From: Saccharicrinis sp.
GTDB taxonomy: Bacteria; Bacteroidota; Bacteroidia; Bacteroidales; Marinilabiliaceae
Assembly: GCA_024635555.1 (NCBI GenBank)
Contig: JAGXIO010000168.1
Span: 1-32,849 of the forward strand
DNA length: 32,849 bases
Direction of reading: 5' to 3'
The notes beneath the pieces are model-generated. The model worked only from the letters and a program-made list of their open reading frames with translations, was not told the origin of the DNA and searched no databases. A program made the translations under genes and the position numbers. Positions 9,279-17,879 of the stretch are shown here, one piece after another; positions within the stretch are counted from its first letter, which is position 1, and every line of letters starts with the position of its first letter.

Positions 9279-11063
9279 ATGGCAGATATTAGGATAATCA
9301 TTCAGGAAAGGTACCAAAGGTTTATTGCTTTGGATGAATTAAATCAAAGACTTGATCCAACTGAGGATAAATTGGTGTTTGAGGTTTACGGAGATAAGGA
9401 GAGATTAAGAATTTTGTTGCCGGATGAGGAGCTAGATTCATGGTACGATATTATGGAAGAGTCTATTTCTTCTGGCAAAGCCGATGCTTTTGTATGGCCA
9501 GCCGATGAATTGCCTTATCCGCTAAATCCGCAATTGGATGTGTTGGCTTTATGTGTTAAACAGCATGCAAGGGATAAAAATACCGTTCTCGCAAAAGAAA
9601 ATATCCAAGCCAGTCACCCGCTTAGTGGGTATGTGGCCATTGTGGGTAAACGTGAAAATAAGGATTTGTTGAGCAGATTTGAGCGCTATGATGTAAAGGC
9701 TAATTGGGGCAAGGTGGCACTAGCAGGGTTTGGTCCCGGTGATCATGAACTGATAACCAAAAAAGCTGCACATCAACTGGAAACCTGCGACGTTATTTTT
9801 TACGATGATTTGGTGAATGAAGACTATTTACAAAATTTTGCTGCTGAAAAAATATATGTGGGCAAACGGAAAGGTCAGCATAAATTCGACCAGGAAATTA
9901 TTAATGAACTGATGTACCGAGAGGCACTTAAGGGAAGGAATGTGGTTAGGATAAAAGGAGGTGATCCATTGATATTTGGACGGGGTGCCGAGGAATATCA
10001 TTACTTGCAAAGCCGCATGATACAAACCACTATTATTCCCGGAATATCCAGTGCTTTTGCAGCTGCGGCCCATGCCGTTATACCTTTTACGGAACGTTCT
10101 CTGTCATCTTCGGTTGTTTTGCTTTCAGGACACGATATACATAAGTTAAGGATACCGCAGGCAGATACCCTGGTATTTTATATGGGTGCATCCAATCAAA
10201 AGGAATTGGCTAGGGAGATTATTGTACAGGGATGGCCCGACAGTACACCCGTTGGTGTGGTGTATAATGTGAGCAATCCCGGCCAGCAGATTTATCGTGG
10301 TACTTTGGAAGATTTAATGCAAAACGGATCAGGGTTGCCATCGCCTTCTATTATCATCGTTGGCAAAACGGCGGGATATTATTCATCATCAGATAAAAAA
10401 TGGCTTTATACAGGTGCTTCTATCGATGAGGTTAAATTGCGTGGGCATTTGGTGCACACACCGTTGATTTCCATAGAGGCTGCCACATTGGATGAAAACG
10501 TTAAAACCGTAATTGAAAACTTATCGTCCTATCAAAGGATAATTTTTACAAACAGATATGCAGTAAACCATTTTTTCGACAAACTTTGCGAATTGGGTAT
10601 GGACGTGCGCAATTTGCATGGTATCCGTATCGACTCCATAGGTAAAACAACGTCAAAAGCTTTAAAAAGTATTGGTTTGGTAGTGCCGCCTTTGTCCGAA
10701 AATGAGTCGGTAGATGGAATGTTAGATATGTATGGTAAAGAGCGGACTAGCGGTGAGAATATTATTATACCTTGCTCCAATCAATCTTCTAAGGTGCTTC
10801 AAAATGGATTGTATGGCATGGGTAACAAAGTCGAATCGTTACAAGTGTATGCTGTTGTAAAAAACAAAGCCATCATCAAACAAAATCTAACACGCTTTCA
10901 AGGGCTCGTATTTTCGTCCCCAGCAACGGTAGAGGCTTTTTTAGAAATTTATGGCGAAATTCCAACCCATCTGCAGGTGAAATGTGTGGGGGCATTAACC
11001 AAAAAAGCGGTTCACAACGCATTGGGAAATACAAGTGAAGTAAGTTCGCGCAGGGCGGTTTAA
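9279..11063 (+). CDS. Fusion: degenerate HemC-like domain + uroporphyrinogen-III C-methyltransferase (SUMT/CobA) + uroporphyrinogen-III synthase (HemD)
   Basis: 594 residues in three parts. Residues 1-~140 resemble domain 1 of hydroxymethylbilane synthase (SSGKADAFVWPADELPYPLN matches the HemC stretch around its catalytic aspartate), but the KD pair is changed to DE and the cofactor-binding Cys domain is missing. Residues ~143-385 are SUMT: KVALAGFGPGDHELITKKA, VVRIKGGDPLIFGRGAEE, PGISSAFAAAAHAVIPFTERS, LLSGH. Residues ~390-594 are HemD-like: HTPLISIEA, RIIFTNRYAVNHFF, GKTTSKAL, LVFSSPATVEAFL. Together HemD closes the tetrapyrrole ring and SUMT methylates it to precorrin-2 for the preceding gene. 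The start at ATG 9279 removes 48 residues that a longer frame (TTG 9135) would take from inside the siroheme gene. Confidence 0.88.
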   Translation: MADIRIIIQERYQRFIALDELNQRLDPTEDKLVFEVYGDKERLRILLPDEELDSWYDIMEESISSGKADAFVWPADELPYPLNPQLDVLALCVKQHARDKNTVLAKENIQASHPLSGYVAIVGKRENKDLLSRFERYDVKANWGKVALAGFGPGDHELITKKAAHQLETCDVIFYDDLVNEDYLQNFAAEKIYVGKRKGQHKFDQEIINELMYREALKGRNVVRIKGGDPLIFGRGAEEYHYLQSRMIQTTIIPGISSAFAAAAHAVIPFTERSLSSSVVLLSGHDIHKLRIPQADTLVFYMGASNQKELAREIIVQGWPDSTPVGVVYNVSNPGQQIYRGTLEDLMQNGSGLPSPSIIIVGKTAGYYSSSDKKWLYTGASIDEVKLRGHLVHTPLISIEAATLDENVKTVIENLSSYQRIIFTNRYAVNHFFDKLCELGMDVRNLHGIRIDSIGKTTSKALKSIGLVVPPLSENESVDGMLDMYGKERTSGENIIIPCSNQSSKVLQNGLYGMGNKVESLQVYAVVKNKAIIKQNLTRFQGLVFSSPATVEAFLEIYGEIPTHLQVKCVGALTKKAVHNALGNTSEVSSRRAV

Positions 11064-11115
11064 ATAAATAACACGGGATATTAAAATATAGGATAATAAA
11101 AAACCAGAATAATAG

Positions 11116-11157
11116 AAAACACAAAAGGTACAATTACAATTGTACCTTTTGTGTTTT
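11116..11157. terminator. Strong bidirectional rho-independent terminator
   Basis: A perfect 20-bp inverted repeat with only two central bases. The left arm begins AAAACACAAAAGG and the right arm ends CCTTTTGTGTTTT, so both strands end a stem in a T run. It lies between the convergent HemD-fusion gene (plus) and the cold-shock gene (minus), ending both transcripts. Confidence 0.9.
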
Positions 11158-11238
11158 TATCGTAAAGCGGATAAGGTTAAGAATAGGATATGCGATGATT
11201 TACGCTTGCAGCCTCAAATGACGATTCGTAGGCTACTA

Positions 11239-11682
11239 CTATATTTTTTTCACACGCACCGCATTCATCCCTTTAAGTCCTCTTTCAAGTTCGAAATTGA
11301 CTTTGTTGCCTTCAACTATCTTATCCAGCAAGCCATGAACATGCACAAAAAATTTCTCTTGCGTATCTAAATCTTTGATAAATCCATATCCTTTGTCGTC
11401 GTTAAAAAACTCAACACGACCGGTGCGGATAGGTTCTTCTATATCTTCTTTTTTAGGAACCGAAATTTCAATGTTCTCTGCTTTAATCTTAATTTTTTTA
11501 GTCACATCAGGCGGCGTATCGGATAATCGTCCGTTTTCGTCCACGTACGCAATCATCGAATCTAAACTTCCATCCGAAGTAGTTGATTTGCGCGTGTCTT
11601 TACGTTTCGCCTTGTCCTGACGCTTTTTCATTCGTTTTTGCTCTTTGTCTTTTTTGCCAAAGGTTTCTTGAGATCTCCCCAT
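11239..11682 (-). CDS. Cold-shock domain protein with basic N-terminal extension
   Basis: An RNA/single-strand-DNA-binding protein of 147 residues. The C-terminal cold-shock domain (about 85-147) shows RTGRVEFFNDDKGYGFIKD, including the RNP1-like KGYGFIKD, then FFVHVHGL (RNP2-like), GNKVNFELERGLKGMNAVRVKKI. Residues 1-35 are extremely basic and low in complexity (KKDKEQKRMKKRQDKAKRKD), probably binding RNA nonspecifically. The middle is a linker. This long form is common in Bacteroidota beside the 65-residue CspA type. A possible -7 element (TACTTTTG, minus strand, 11822-11829) would give a leader of about 130 nt, as in many cold-shock mRNAs. Confidence 0.9.
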   Translation of the reverse strand: MGRSQETFGKKDKEQKRMKKRQDKAKRKDTRKSTTSDGSLDSMIAYVDENGRLSDTPPDVTKKIKIKAENIEISVPKKEDIEEPIRTGRVEFFNDDKGYGFIKDLDTQEKFFVHVHGLLDKIVEGNKVNFELERGLKGMNAVRVKKI

Positions 11683-12212
11683 TCATATATTTTTAATGAT
11701 AACAACTATTTAATAACGAGGAAACAAATACGGTAGATAAAGTGAACAAACAAGCGCCTGAAGGTGAGTGTGATTGAACAGAATATTACTTGCAAAGGGT
11801 ATTTATTGCCTATTACTGGGACAAAAGTAGTAATAATTAAGGAATTTTTAAAATGATTTTTGCTTGCTTCTAAAAAACTCACATTCTCCTCTTATATTCG
11901 AATAATATAATGCTGGGTATTGACATGATGTGTTTAGCTAATTTCATACTAACTTTAATTATAAAATTTCATAATCATACTAAGTGTAAAGTTGGGCTAA
12001 AGCCCGATGTGGGTTCGATAAAGTACCCCGGGATAAATCCCGGGTCTAGTTAAAAGTATTGGTTTTTTTTAACTAGGCACGGCATTTATGCCGTGCATTA
12101 TTACGTAGCGAAAATCGGTTTTAACCGAAACATAAAATTGAAATTTTCTTAATACGCCATTTGCTGAGTCAATTATTAGGTTCTAAATGGGATTTGACCT
12201 TTCAATTAATCT
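11683..12212. other. Non-coding stretch between larE and the cold-shock gene
   Basis: 530 bp. Holds copy B of the palindromic repeat (11994-12131) and probably the cold-shock leader with a candidate -7 element TACTTTTG on the minus strand (11822-11829; no convincing -33 partner found). Otherwise AT-rich with nothing recognised. Confidence 0.5.
11994..12131 (+). repeat. Intergenic multi-palindrome repeat, copy B (between larE and the cold-shock gene)
   Basis: Compact version of the element at 6483-6665. In order: GGGCTAAAGCCC (11994-12005); CCCGGGATAAATCCCGGG (12027-12044, 8-bp arms, AA loop); CTAGTT (12046-12051) pairing with AACTAG (12071-12076); GCACGGCAT-TT-ATGCCGTGC (12077-12096); TCGGTTTTAACCGA (12115-12128). 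It lies antisense to both flanking minus-strand genes. No ORF is inside; it is the right size for a REP/MITE-like element. Confidence 0.8.
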
Positions 12213-13031
12213 TTATTTTGTAGATATTGTTCGGTTTAGCTTTCCCGAAACCAGACCTTCCTCGTCAATCTCGGCACTCTTAAAACCAAAATCCGAAAAT
12301 TTATTTTCGAACTCAGTACTAAATATCGATTTTAATGCAGTAATTTCTTTATTGGGCACTTCGATGCTGGCTGCGCCATTTTTATATCTTACCCTAACCT
12401 CGCCAAAGCCTTTCGTGTTGAGGTAATCCTCGGCCTTTTCTACCATCAAAAGCTTGCTGGCAGTAATTTCTTCGCCATAAGGAAAACGGCTGCTTAGGCA
12501 AGGGCTGGCCGGTTTGTCCCAAACATTTAAATCAAAATGCTTGCTTATTTGTCGTATGCTATCCTTGTTTATTTTGCACTCCAATAAGGGGCTATAAATC
12601 TTAAATTCATCCGCCGCCTGCATGCCCGGACGGTAATCGCCCAAGTCGTCGAAATTGTTGCCGTTTATAATTATAAAATCAGGGTATGCATCACGGGCTA
12701 ATTCCTGTATCGATTGATAAAGGTTAGTTTTGCAAAAATAGCAACGGTTAACCGGATTAGCGCTGTAGTTGCTGTCGTTAATTTCGTTGGCATCAATTTC
12801 GAGTAATTGTATATCGTATCGGCTCGCAAATTCACGCGCATCCAATAAATCCTTATTTTTTAAACTTGCCGAGTTACTTATTACTGCTATCGCATTTTCC
12901 TTACCTAGTTGCTTACGTGCCATAAAAGCAGTTAAGCACGAATCTACCCCGCCCGACAAGGCGATGAGTACCTTGGGGTGTTTTTTAAACCAAGTGTTAA
13001 TTATTTCGATATTGGCGATTGTATCATTCAT
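12213..13031 (-). CDS. larE: LarE-type ATP-dependent sulfur transferase (PP-loop), three-cysteine form
   Basis: 272 residues of the LarE family, which adenylates and thiolates the carboxylates of a nicotinic-acid-derived cofactor (NPN route to the nickel pincer of lactate racemase). The PP-loop ATP site SGGVDS is at 26-31. C178 in KPASPCLSSRFPYG aligns with the sacrificial cysteine of Lactiplantibacillus LarE. C97 and C100 (NRCYFC) add a CxxC, the pattern of family members that hold a [4Fe-4S] cluster and act catalytically rather than losing their own sulfur. No larA, larB or larC is present here, so the true substrate is unproven; another thiolation reaction is possible. It is 80 bp downstream of aconitase on the same strand with a hairpin between. 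Confidence 0.88.
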   Translation of the reverse strand: MNDTIANIEIINTWFKKHPKVLIALSGGVDSCLTAFMARKQLGKENAIAVISNSASLKNKDLLDAREFASRYDIQLLEIDANEINDSNYSANPVNRCYFCKTNLYQSIQELARDAYPDFIIINGNNFDDLGDYRPGMQAADEFKIYSPLLECKINKDSIRQISKHFDLNVWDKPASPCLSSRFPYGEEITASKLLMVEKAEDYLNTKGFGEVRVRYKNGAASIEVPNKEITALKSIFSTEFENKFSDFGFKSAEIDEEGLVSGKLNRTISTK

Positions 13032-13068
13032 ATTTGACTAAGTTTAAAGAGTTAAATACTACAAATTG

Positions 13069-13093
13069 CCCTGCCCGCAAATGACGGGCAGGG
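13069..13093 (-). terminator. GC-rich hairpin between aconitase and larE
   Basis: CCCTGCCCG (13069-13077) and CGGGCAGGG (13085-13093) form a perfect 9-bp stem with a 7-nt loop, 18 bp after the aconitase stop codon. On the minus strand it is followed only by a short T-rich stretch, so it may end or only dampen aconitase transcription before larE. Confidence 0.6.
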
Positions 13094-13111
13094 TAAGCAG
13101 TATTTCGCGAA

Positions 13112-15379
13112 TTAAATTTTGTGATTCTGCTTTTTAATCAAATTTAGGGCACTACCATTTTTAAACCATTCAATCTGTTGTTGATTGTAGGTATGGTTTG
13201 CTTTTATTTGTTCGGGGATGCCCGTAGCATGTGTCAATTCAATAGTTAGTTGCTTGCCTGGTGCAAAATCCTTTAAATCAATAAAGTTAAAGGTGTCGTC
13301 TTCCTGGATCTTATCGTAATCGGCCTCGTTGGCAAAGGTAATTCCCAGCATACCCTGCTTTTTGAGATTTGTTTCGTGAATACGGGCAAAGCTTTTTACC
13401 AAAACTACTTTTACGCCCAAATGCCGTGGTTCCATGGCTGCATGTTCACGCGAGGAGCCTTCGCCATAATTATGGTCGCCCACTACCACCGTTGGTATGC
13501 CCACGGCTCTGTAGGCTCGTTGCGTGGCAGGCACTTCGCCATATAAACCTGTGAGTTGGGATTTTACTTTGTTGGTTTCGCCATTAAATTTGTTTACCGC
13601 GCCAATCAACATATTATTAGAGATGTTGTCCAGATGTCCTCTGTATTTTAACCATGGTCCAGCCATCGAAATATGGTCGGTGGTACATTTGCCTTCGGCT
13701 TTAATCAATAGCTTGGCACCCACTATGTTTTGTCCGTCCCAAGGTTCAAAGGGAGCTAGTAGTTGTAGTCTGTCGCTTTGGGGCGAAACAATAATATTTA
13801 TACCGGAGGGGTCTTTTGCCGGGGCTTGATAACCTGGATCTTCCACGTCAAAACCTTTTGGGGGCAACTCATCACCATGTGGTGGAGCAAGGGCAACCTG
13901 CTCTCCTTTGCTGTTTGTTAATTTATCTTTGAGGGGGTTAAAGCCCAAGTCGCCGGCTATGGCCAAGGCGGTAACCAACTCGGGTGAGCCCACAAAAGCA
14001 AATGTATTGGGGTTGCCGTCGGCACGTTTGGCAAAGTTGCGGTTAAAAGAGTGTACGATGGTGTTCTTCTCTTGTTTTTCGGCACCCATGCGTGCCCACA
14101 TACCTATGCATGGCCCACAGGCATTGGCAAAAACAACCCCGTCAATCTTTTTAAATATATCTACCATGCCGTCGCGGTCGATGGTGTAGCGCACCTGCTC
14201 GCTGCCTGGTGTGATGGAGAATTCGGCCTTGGCTTTCAATCCCTTTCTCACCGCATCTTCAGCCACAGAGGCCGCTCTCGAAATATCTTCATAGGAGGAG
14301 TTGGTGCATGATCCTATCAATCCCACCTCAATTTTGGTTGGCCATCCGTTCTTCTTGGCCTCCTCGCGCATTTGGCTAATTGGAGTCGCTTTGTCGGGGG
14401 TGAAAGGGCCGTTCAAATGAGGTTCTAATTGGTTCAGGTCGATTTCTATTACCTGGTCGAAATATTTTTCGGGCTGCTGGTAAACTTCAACATCTGCTGT
14501 AAGCAAGCTTTTTACCTCATTGGCTACATCGGCCACATCGTGGCGGTTGGTGGCTCTCAGGTAACGCTCCATCGAAAAGTCGTAGCCAAAAGTAGAGGTG
14601 GTAGCACCAATTTCGGCTCCCATGTTGCAAATGGTTCCTTTACCCGTGCAGGAAAGCGATTTGGCTCCTTCGCCAAAATATTCTACAATGCAACCCGTTC
14701 CACCTTTGACGGTAAGTATACCGGCTACCTTCAGAATAATATCTTTGGGTGCAGTCCATCCACTTAATTTACCTGTTAGTTTAATACCTATCAGCTTGGG
14801 AAATTTGAGCTCCCAGGGCATTCCTGCCATCACGTCAACTGCATCGGCACCGCCCACGCCAATGGCAATCATGCCTAATCCCCCGGCGTTAACGGTGTGC
14901 GAATCGGTTCCTATCATCATCCCACCCGGGAAAGCATAATTTTCAAGCACAACTTGGTGGATGATGCCAGCGCCCGGTTTCCAAAATCCGATGCCGTATT
15001 TGCTGGTTACAGAGCTTAAAAAATCGTACACCTCTTTGTTGGTCGATTTTGCCGTAGCTAGGTCTTTTACAGCTTCTACCTTTGCTTGTATCAGGTGGTC
15101 GGCATGTACGGTAGATGGTACTGCCACCGTGCTTTTTCCGGCTTGCATAAATTGTAGCAAGGCCATTTGTGCTGTGGCATCCTGCATGGCCACCCTGTCG
15201 GGAGCGAAGTTTACGTATGATCCCCCCCTCACAAAAGCTTCGCTGGGGCTCTCGTCTAAATGGGCATAAAGAATTTTTTCGGTTAACGTCAAGGGTTTAT
15301 TAAGGATAGAACGTGCTTTATCGACTTTAGCTCCCATTTGAGCATACACCTTCTTAATCATTTCAATGTCGAATGCCAT
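13112..15379 (-). CDS. Aconitate hydratase (mitochondrial-type aconitase)
   Basis: A TCA-cycle [4Fe-4S] enzyme interconverting citrate and isocitrate, cytoplasmic, 755 residues, matching the mitochondrial ACO2-like aconitases common in Bacteroidota rather than AcnB or the roughly 890-residue AcnA. Cluster cysteines appear in [13 protein letters not shown] and [13 protein letters not shown]. Substrate residues are in [23 protein letters not shown] and the swivel domain [17 protein letters not shown]. The N-terminus ([16 protein letters not shown]) fits the family. It stands in a divergent pair with the FtsX-type permease gene. A candidate -7 element CAAAATTA on the plus strand (TAATTTTG on the minus, 15507-15514) has no clear -33 partner. 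Confidence 0.96.
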   Translation of the reverse strand: MAFDIEMIKKVYAQMGAKVDKARSILNKPLTLTEKILYAHLDESPSEAFVRGGSYVNFAPDRVAMQDATAQMALLQFMQAGKSTVAVPSTVHADHLIQAKVEAVKDLATAKSTNKEVYDFLSSVTSKYGIGFWKPGAGIIHQVVLENYAFPGGMMIGTDSHTVNAGGLGMIAIGVGGADAVDVMAGMPWELKFPKLIGIKLTGKLSGWTAPKDIILKVAGILTVKGGTGCIVEYFGEGAKSLSCTGKGTICNMGAEIGATTSTFGYDFSMERYLRATNRHDVADVANEVKSLLTADVEVYQQPEKYFDQVIEIDLNQLEPHLNGPFTPDKATPISQMREEAKKNGWPTKIEVGLIGSCTNSSYEDISRAASVAEDAVRKGLKAKAEFSITPGSEQVRYTIDRDGMVDIFKKIDGVVFANACGPCIGMWARMGAEKQEKNTIVHSFNRNFAKRADGNPNTFAFVGSPELVTALAIAGDLGFNPLKDKLTNSKGEQVALAPPHGDELPPKGFDVEDPGYQAPAKDPSGINIIVSPQSDRLQLLAPFEPWDGQNIVGAKLLIKAEGKCTTDHISMAGPWLKYRGHLDNISNNMLIGAVNKFNGETNKVKSQLTGLYGEVPATQRAYRAVGIPTVVVGDHNYGEGSSREHAAMEPRHLGVKVVLVKSFARIHETNLKKQGMLGITFANEADYDKIQEDDTFNFIDLKDFAPGKQLTIELTHATGIPEQIKANHTYNQQQIEWFKNGSALNLIKKQNHKI

Positions 15380-15736
15380 AATTATTTAATTATTTTAGTT
15401 TATTTTGCCTGTTGAACATGATAGTTATAACAGAAAACCTTAGGTATTTTTAGTTACATTTTGCTGCTTTATCTATCGTTTTTTTTTAGAATGAATTAAA
15501 AACCAACAAAATTAGTAAAAAATAGAAACAAACCGGATTTTGTAATATGTAAGTTGTAACAAACACTTCTATATATAAGTTTAGAATGGGGTGATGTGCT
15601 TTGTTTTCTTGCTGTGTTTTTATAAAAATGCCTGCTTTATTTTGATGGAACCGGAAGTGCTAAAAGGAGCTTTATTGCATCATCTAAAAAAAAATGAAAA
15701 CTAATTGCCTATCTTTATTTTCTAATTAAAAATTAT
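15380..15736. other. Divergent intergenic region, aconitase / FtsX-type permease
   Basis: 357 bp, AT-rich. It must hold promoters for both directions; only a weak -7 candidate for aconitase (15507-15514, minus) was found. No palindrome or RNA gene recognised. Confidence 0.35.
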
Positions 15737-16981
15737 ATGATTTCAAAACTCTTTATTGAAAACATTTATGTTGCCGGCGGAGCCATCTGGTCAAATAAGC
15801 TACGCACCATTCTAACCATTGTCATCATCACTATAGGAATAATGGCTCTCATTGGAATTATAACTTCAGTTCAAGCTATAGAATCGTCCATATCTTCAAA
15901 CTTTACCGGTATGGGCGCCAATTCTTTCACCATCGAAAATCGCGGACAAGATATTCAAATCGGAAAGGAACGCAGTAAGACCAAGGATTATGGTTATATA
16001 TCGTATAAGGAGGCACAAGAATTTAAGGAAAAATTTGGTTTCCCGGCCATCGTAACTATTTCGCATCAGGCATCGGGCGGGGCTACCATTAAATTTGGTT
16101 CGGTAAAAACCAATCCTAATGTGAGCGTTTTTGGGGTAGATGAAGATTTTATTGTGTCGAGCGGTCATACGCTTAAAACGGGCCGGAACTTTTCGTTAAA
16201 CGATATTAAAGACGGTAAACAGGTGGCTATTTTGGGATCGGCCTTATATAAAAAGCTGTTTACTACAAAGCAAAGGGCACTTGATAAAGTGGTTTCGTTG
16301 GCCTCGGGTAAATACAAAGTGATAGGTGTTTTGGAGGAGAAAGGAGCTGGCTTTGGCGGGCAGAGCGACAATGTATTGTTACTTCCGGTGAGCAATGTGC
16401 GTCAGTATTTTAGTCAACCCAATATGTCCTATAAAATTGAGATAATGGCCAATGATGCGTCTCAGGTAGAAGCTGCCGTGAGCGAGGCAACGGGTGCTTT
16501 TAGGTTGGTGCGCCGATTAAAGGCCGGCGACGAGAATAATTTTAACATTGTAAAAAGCGACAATCTATCCAAGATGCTGCTCGAAAATTTGTCCAGCGTA
16601 ACCCTCATTGCCAATGCCATTGGTTTTATTACCTTGTTTGGGGCCGCCATCGGTTTGATGAATATTATGTTGGTAGCCGTAGCCGAGCGAACACGGGAAA
16701 TAGGTATCCGAAAGGCAACCGGGGCAACACGCAAAGCCATTCGCGACCAATTTTTATTGGAGTCGGTTATGATAGGTTTGATAGGTGGAGCCTGTGGCGT
16801 GGTTTTAGGTATTTTAGTGGGCAATATACTTTCTATGGTGCTAAAATCGGGCTTCGTAGTACCATGGGATTGGATTGCGATAAGCCTAGTGCTTTGCCTG
16901 CTGGTGGGGCTGTTATCGGGATTGATGCCAGCGATCAAGGCCTCCAAGCTTGATCCCATTGAATCTCTTCGTTACGAATAA
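15737..16981 (+). CDS. MacB/FtsX-type ABC transporter permease
   Basis: An inner-membrane permease of 414 residues with the MacB topology: first span at about 20-45 (LRTILTIVIITIGIMALIGI), a large periplasmic MacB_PCD domain (about 46-275, GADENNFNIV-type end, FGVDEDF), then three spans in the FtsX domain (about 285-405) with the conserved cytoplasmic loop AERTREIGIRKATGATRKAI and the ending PAIKASKLDPIESLRYE. Such proteins drive mechanical export or release of peptides, lipoproteins or drugs with a separate ATPase; none is in this window. The next gene, a glucosaminidase, starts 10 bp on, suggesting co-expression. The substrate is unknown. Confidence 0.9.
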   Translation: MISKLFIENIYVAGGAIWSNKLRTILTIVIITIGIMALIGIITSVQAIESSISSNFTGMGANSFTIENRGQDIQIGKERSKTKDYGYISYKEAQEFKEKFGFPAIVTISHQASGGATIKFGSVKTNPNVSVFGVDEDFIVSSGHTLKTGRNFSLNDIKDGKQVAILGSALYKKLFTTKQRALDKVVSLASGKYKVIGVLEEKGAGFGGQSDNVLLLPVSNVRQYFSQPNMSYKIEIMANDASQVEAAVSEATGAFRLVRRLKAGDENNFNIVKSDNLSKMLLENLSSVTLIANAIGFITLFGAAIGLMNIMLVAVAERTREIGIRKATGATRKAIRDQFLLESVMIGLIGGACGVVLGILVGNILSMVLKSGFVVPWDWIAISLVLCLLVGLLSGLMPAIKASKLDPIESLRYE

Positions 16982-16991
16982 ATTAGATAGG

Positions 16992-17879
16992 ATGATAAAA
17001 GAAAAATTTCAAGAATTAACAGATTTTTTGTCGCGACGAACGCTGCTAGCCATTTTGATAGTCTTTGCTATTGGCATGGCTATTAACTTGATATTACCGA
17101 GCATAAAAACAAAGGACCGTACGGTGTTTATTCGTGTTTGCAACAGCACAAGTGTGGATTCTATTGTTGTGGTGCAGGACAGTGTGGTAATGCCGGTGCT
17201 ATATCAAATGGCACCCAATTTATCGGATATGGATTACAAGGAACGGATGCAAAAATTTATCGATATGATGCTTCCGTCTGTTTTAATGGCTCGCGAAAAG
17301 ATAATACAACAACGTTATAAGGTGTTGGAAAAAAATGCTCTTGTTCGTTCGGGTAAGGCCTCGGCGCAGGATTCTTTGTATCTGGAAGAAATGAAAAAAA
17401 TGTTTAAAACAAAAAGGGTGAGTGATGTGATCCAGCGTTTGCATCCACATCCTGTTTCTATCGTGCTGGCGCAGGCAGCTATCGAAAGCGGCTGGGGGAC
17501 ATCAAGGTTTTTTAGAGAGGCCAACAATATATTTGGTATTTGGTCCTATAATTCAAACGAAAAGCGAATTAAGGCGGGAGGCTCACGAGGCCAAACCAAT
17601 GTTTACCTGAGAAAATACGATTCTCTTTTCGAATCCATTTATGATTATTATCTCACTATTGCCAAGGTCAGTGCCTATAAAGAGTTTCGCGAAGCACGCT
17701 TGCACACCGATAACCCTTACAGGTTAATATGGCATTTGAGCCGTTATTCCGAAAAGCGATACGAGTATGTGCGTTCGTTGCGCAATGTTATTGAGTTTAA
17801 CGATTTACATAGCTATGATGATTATACATTGGCAAAAATTAATAAGAATGATAAAGTGTGGCAGAGATTATTGCAGTAA
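16992..17879 (+). CDS. Bax-type N-acetylglucosaminidase, membrane anchored
   Basis: 295 residues. An N-terminal membrane anchor (about 18-38, LLAILIVFAIGMAINLILP) is followed by a periplasmic domain of the Bax/FlgJ-like (GH73) glucosaminidase group. AAIESGWGTSRFFREANNIFGIW (about 170-192) carries the probable catalytic glutamate, followed by YDSLFESIYDYYLTI. The likely substrate is peptidoglycan or a related GlcNAc polymer. ATG 16992 is preferred over a frame start at 16950 that overlaps the permease gene. Its 3' end overlaps the deacetylase start by 32 bp, so translation of the two is probably coupled. Confidence 0.87.
   Translation: MIKEKFQELTDFLSRRTLLAILIVFAIGMAINLILPSIKTKDRTVFIRVCNSTSVDSIVVVQDSVVMPVLYQMAPNLSDMDYKERMQKFIDMMLPSVLMAREKIIQQRYKVLEKNALVRSGKASAQDSLYLEEMKKMFKTKRVSDVIQRLHPHPVSIVLAQAAIESGWGTSRFFREANNIFGIWSYNSNEKRIKAGGSRGQTNVYLRKYDSLFESIYDYYLTIAKVSAYKEFREARLHTDNPYRLIWHLSRYSEKRYEYVRSLRNVIEFNDLHSYDDYTLAKINKNDKVWQRLLQ

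Noticed and set aside
13369-15269. Several long plus-strand ORFs of 61-113 codons opposite aconitase
   Set aside because: They are antisense to a complete, well-conserved enzyme gene and have no recognisable domains; GC-richer codons of aconitase keep the opposite frames open.
16462-16959. 165-codon minus-strand ORF opposite the permease
   Set aside because: Antisense shadow of the conserved FtsX domain with no domain of its own and biased composition.
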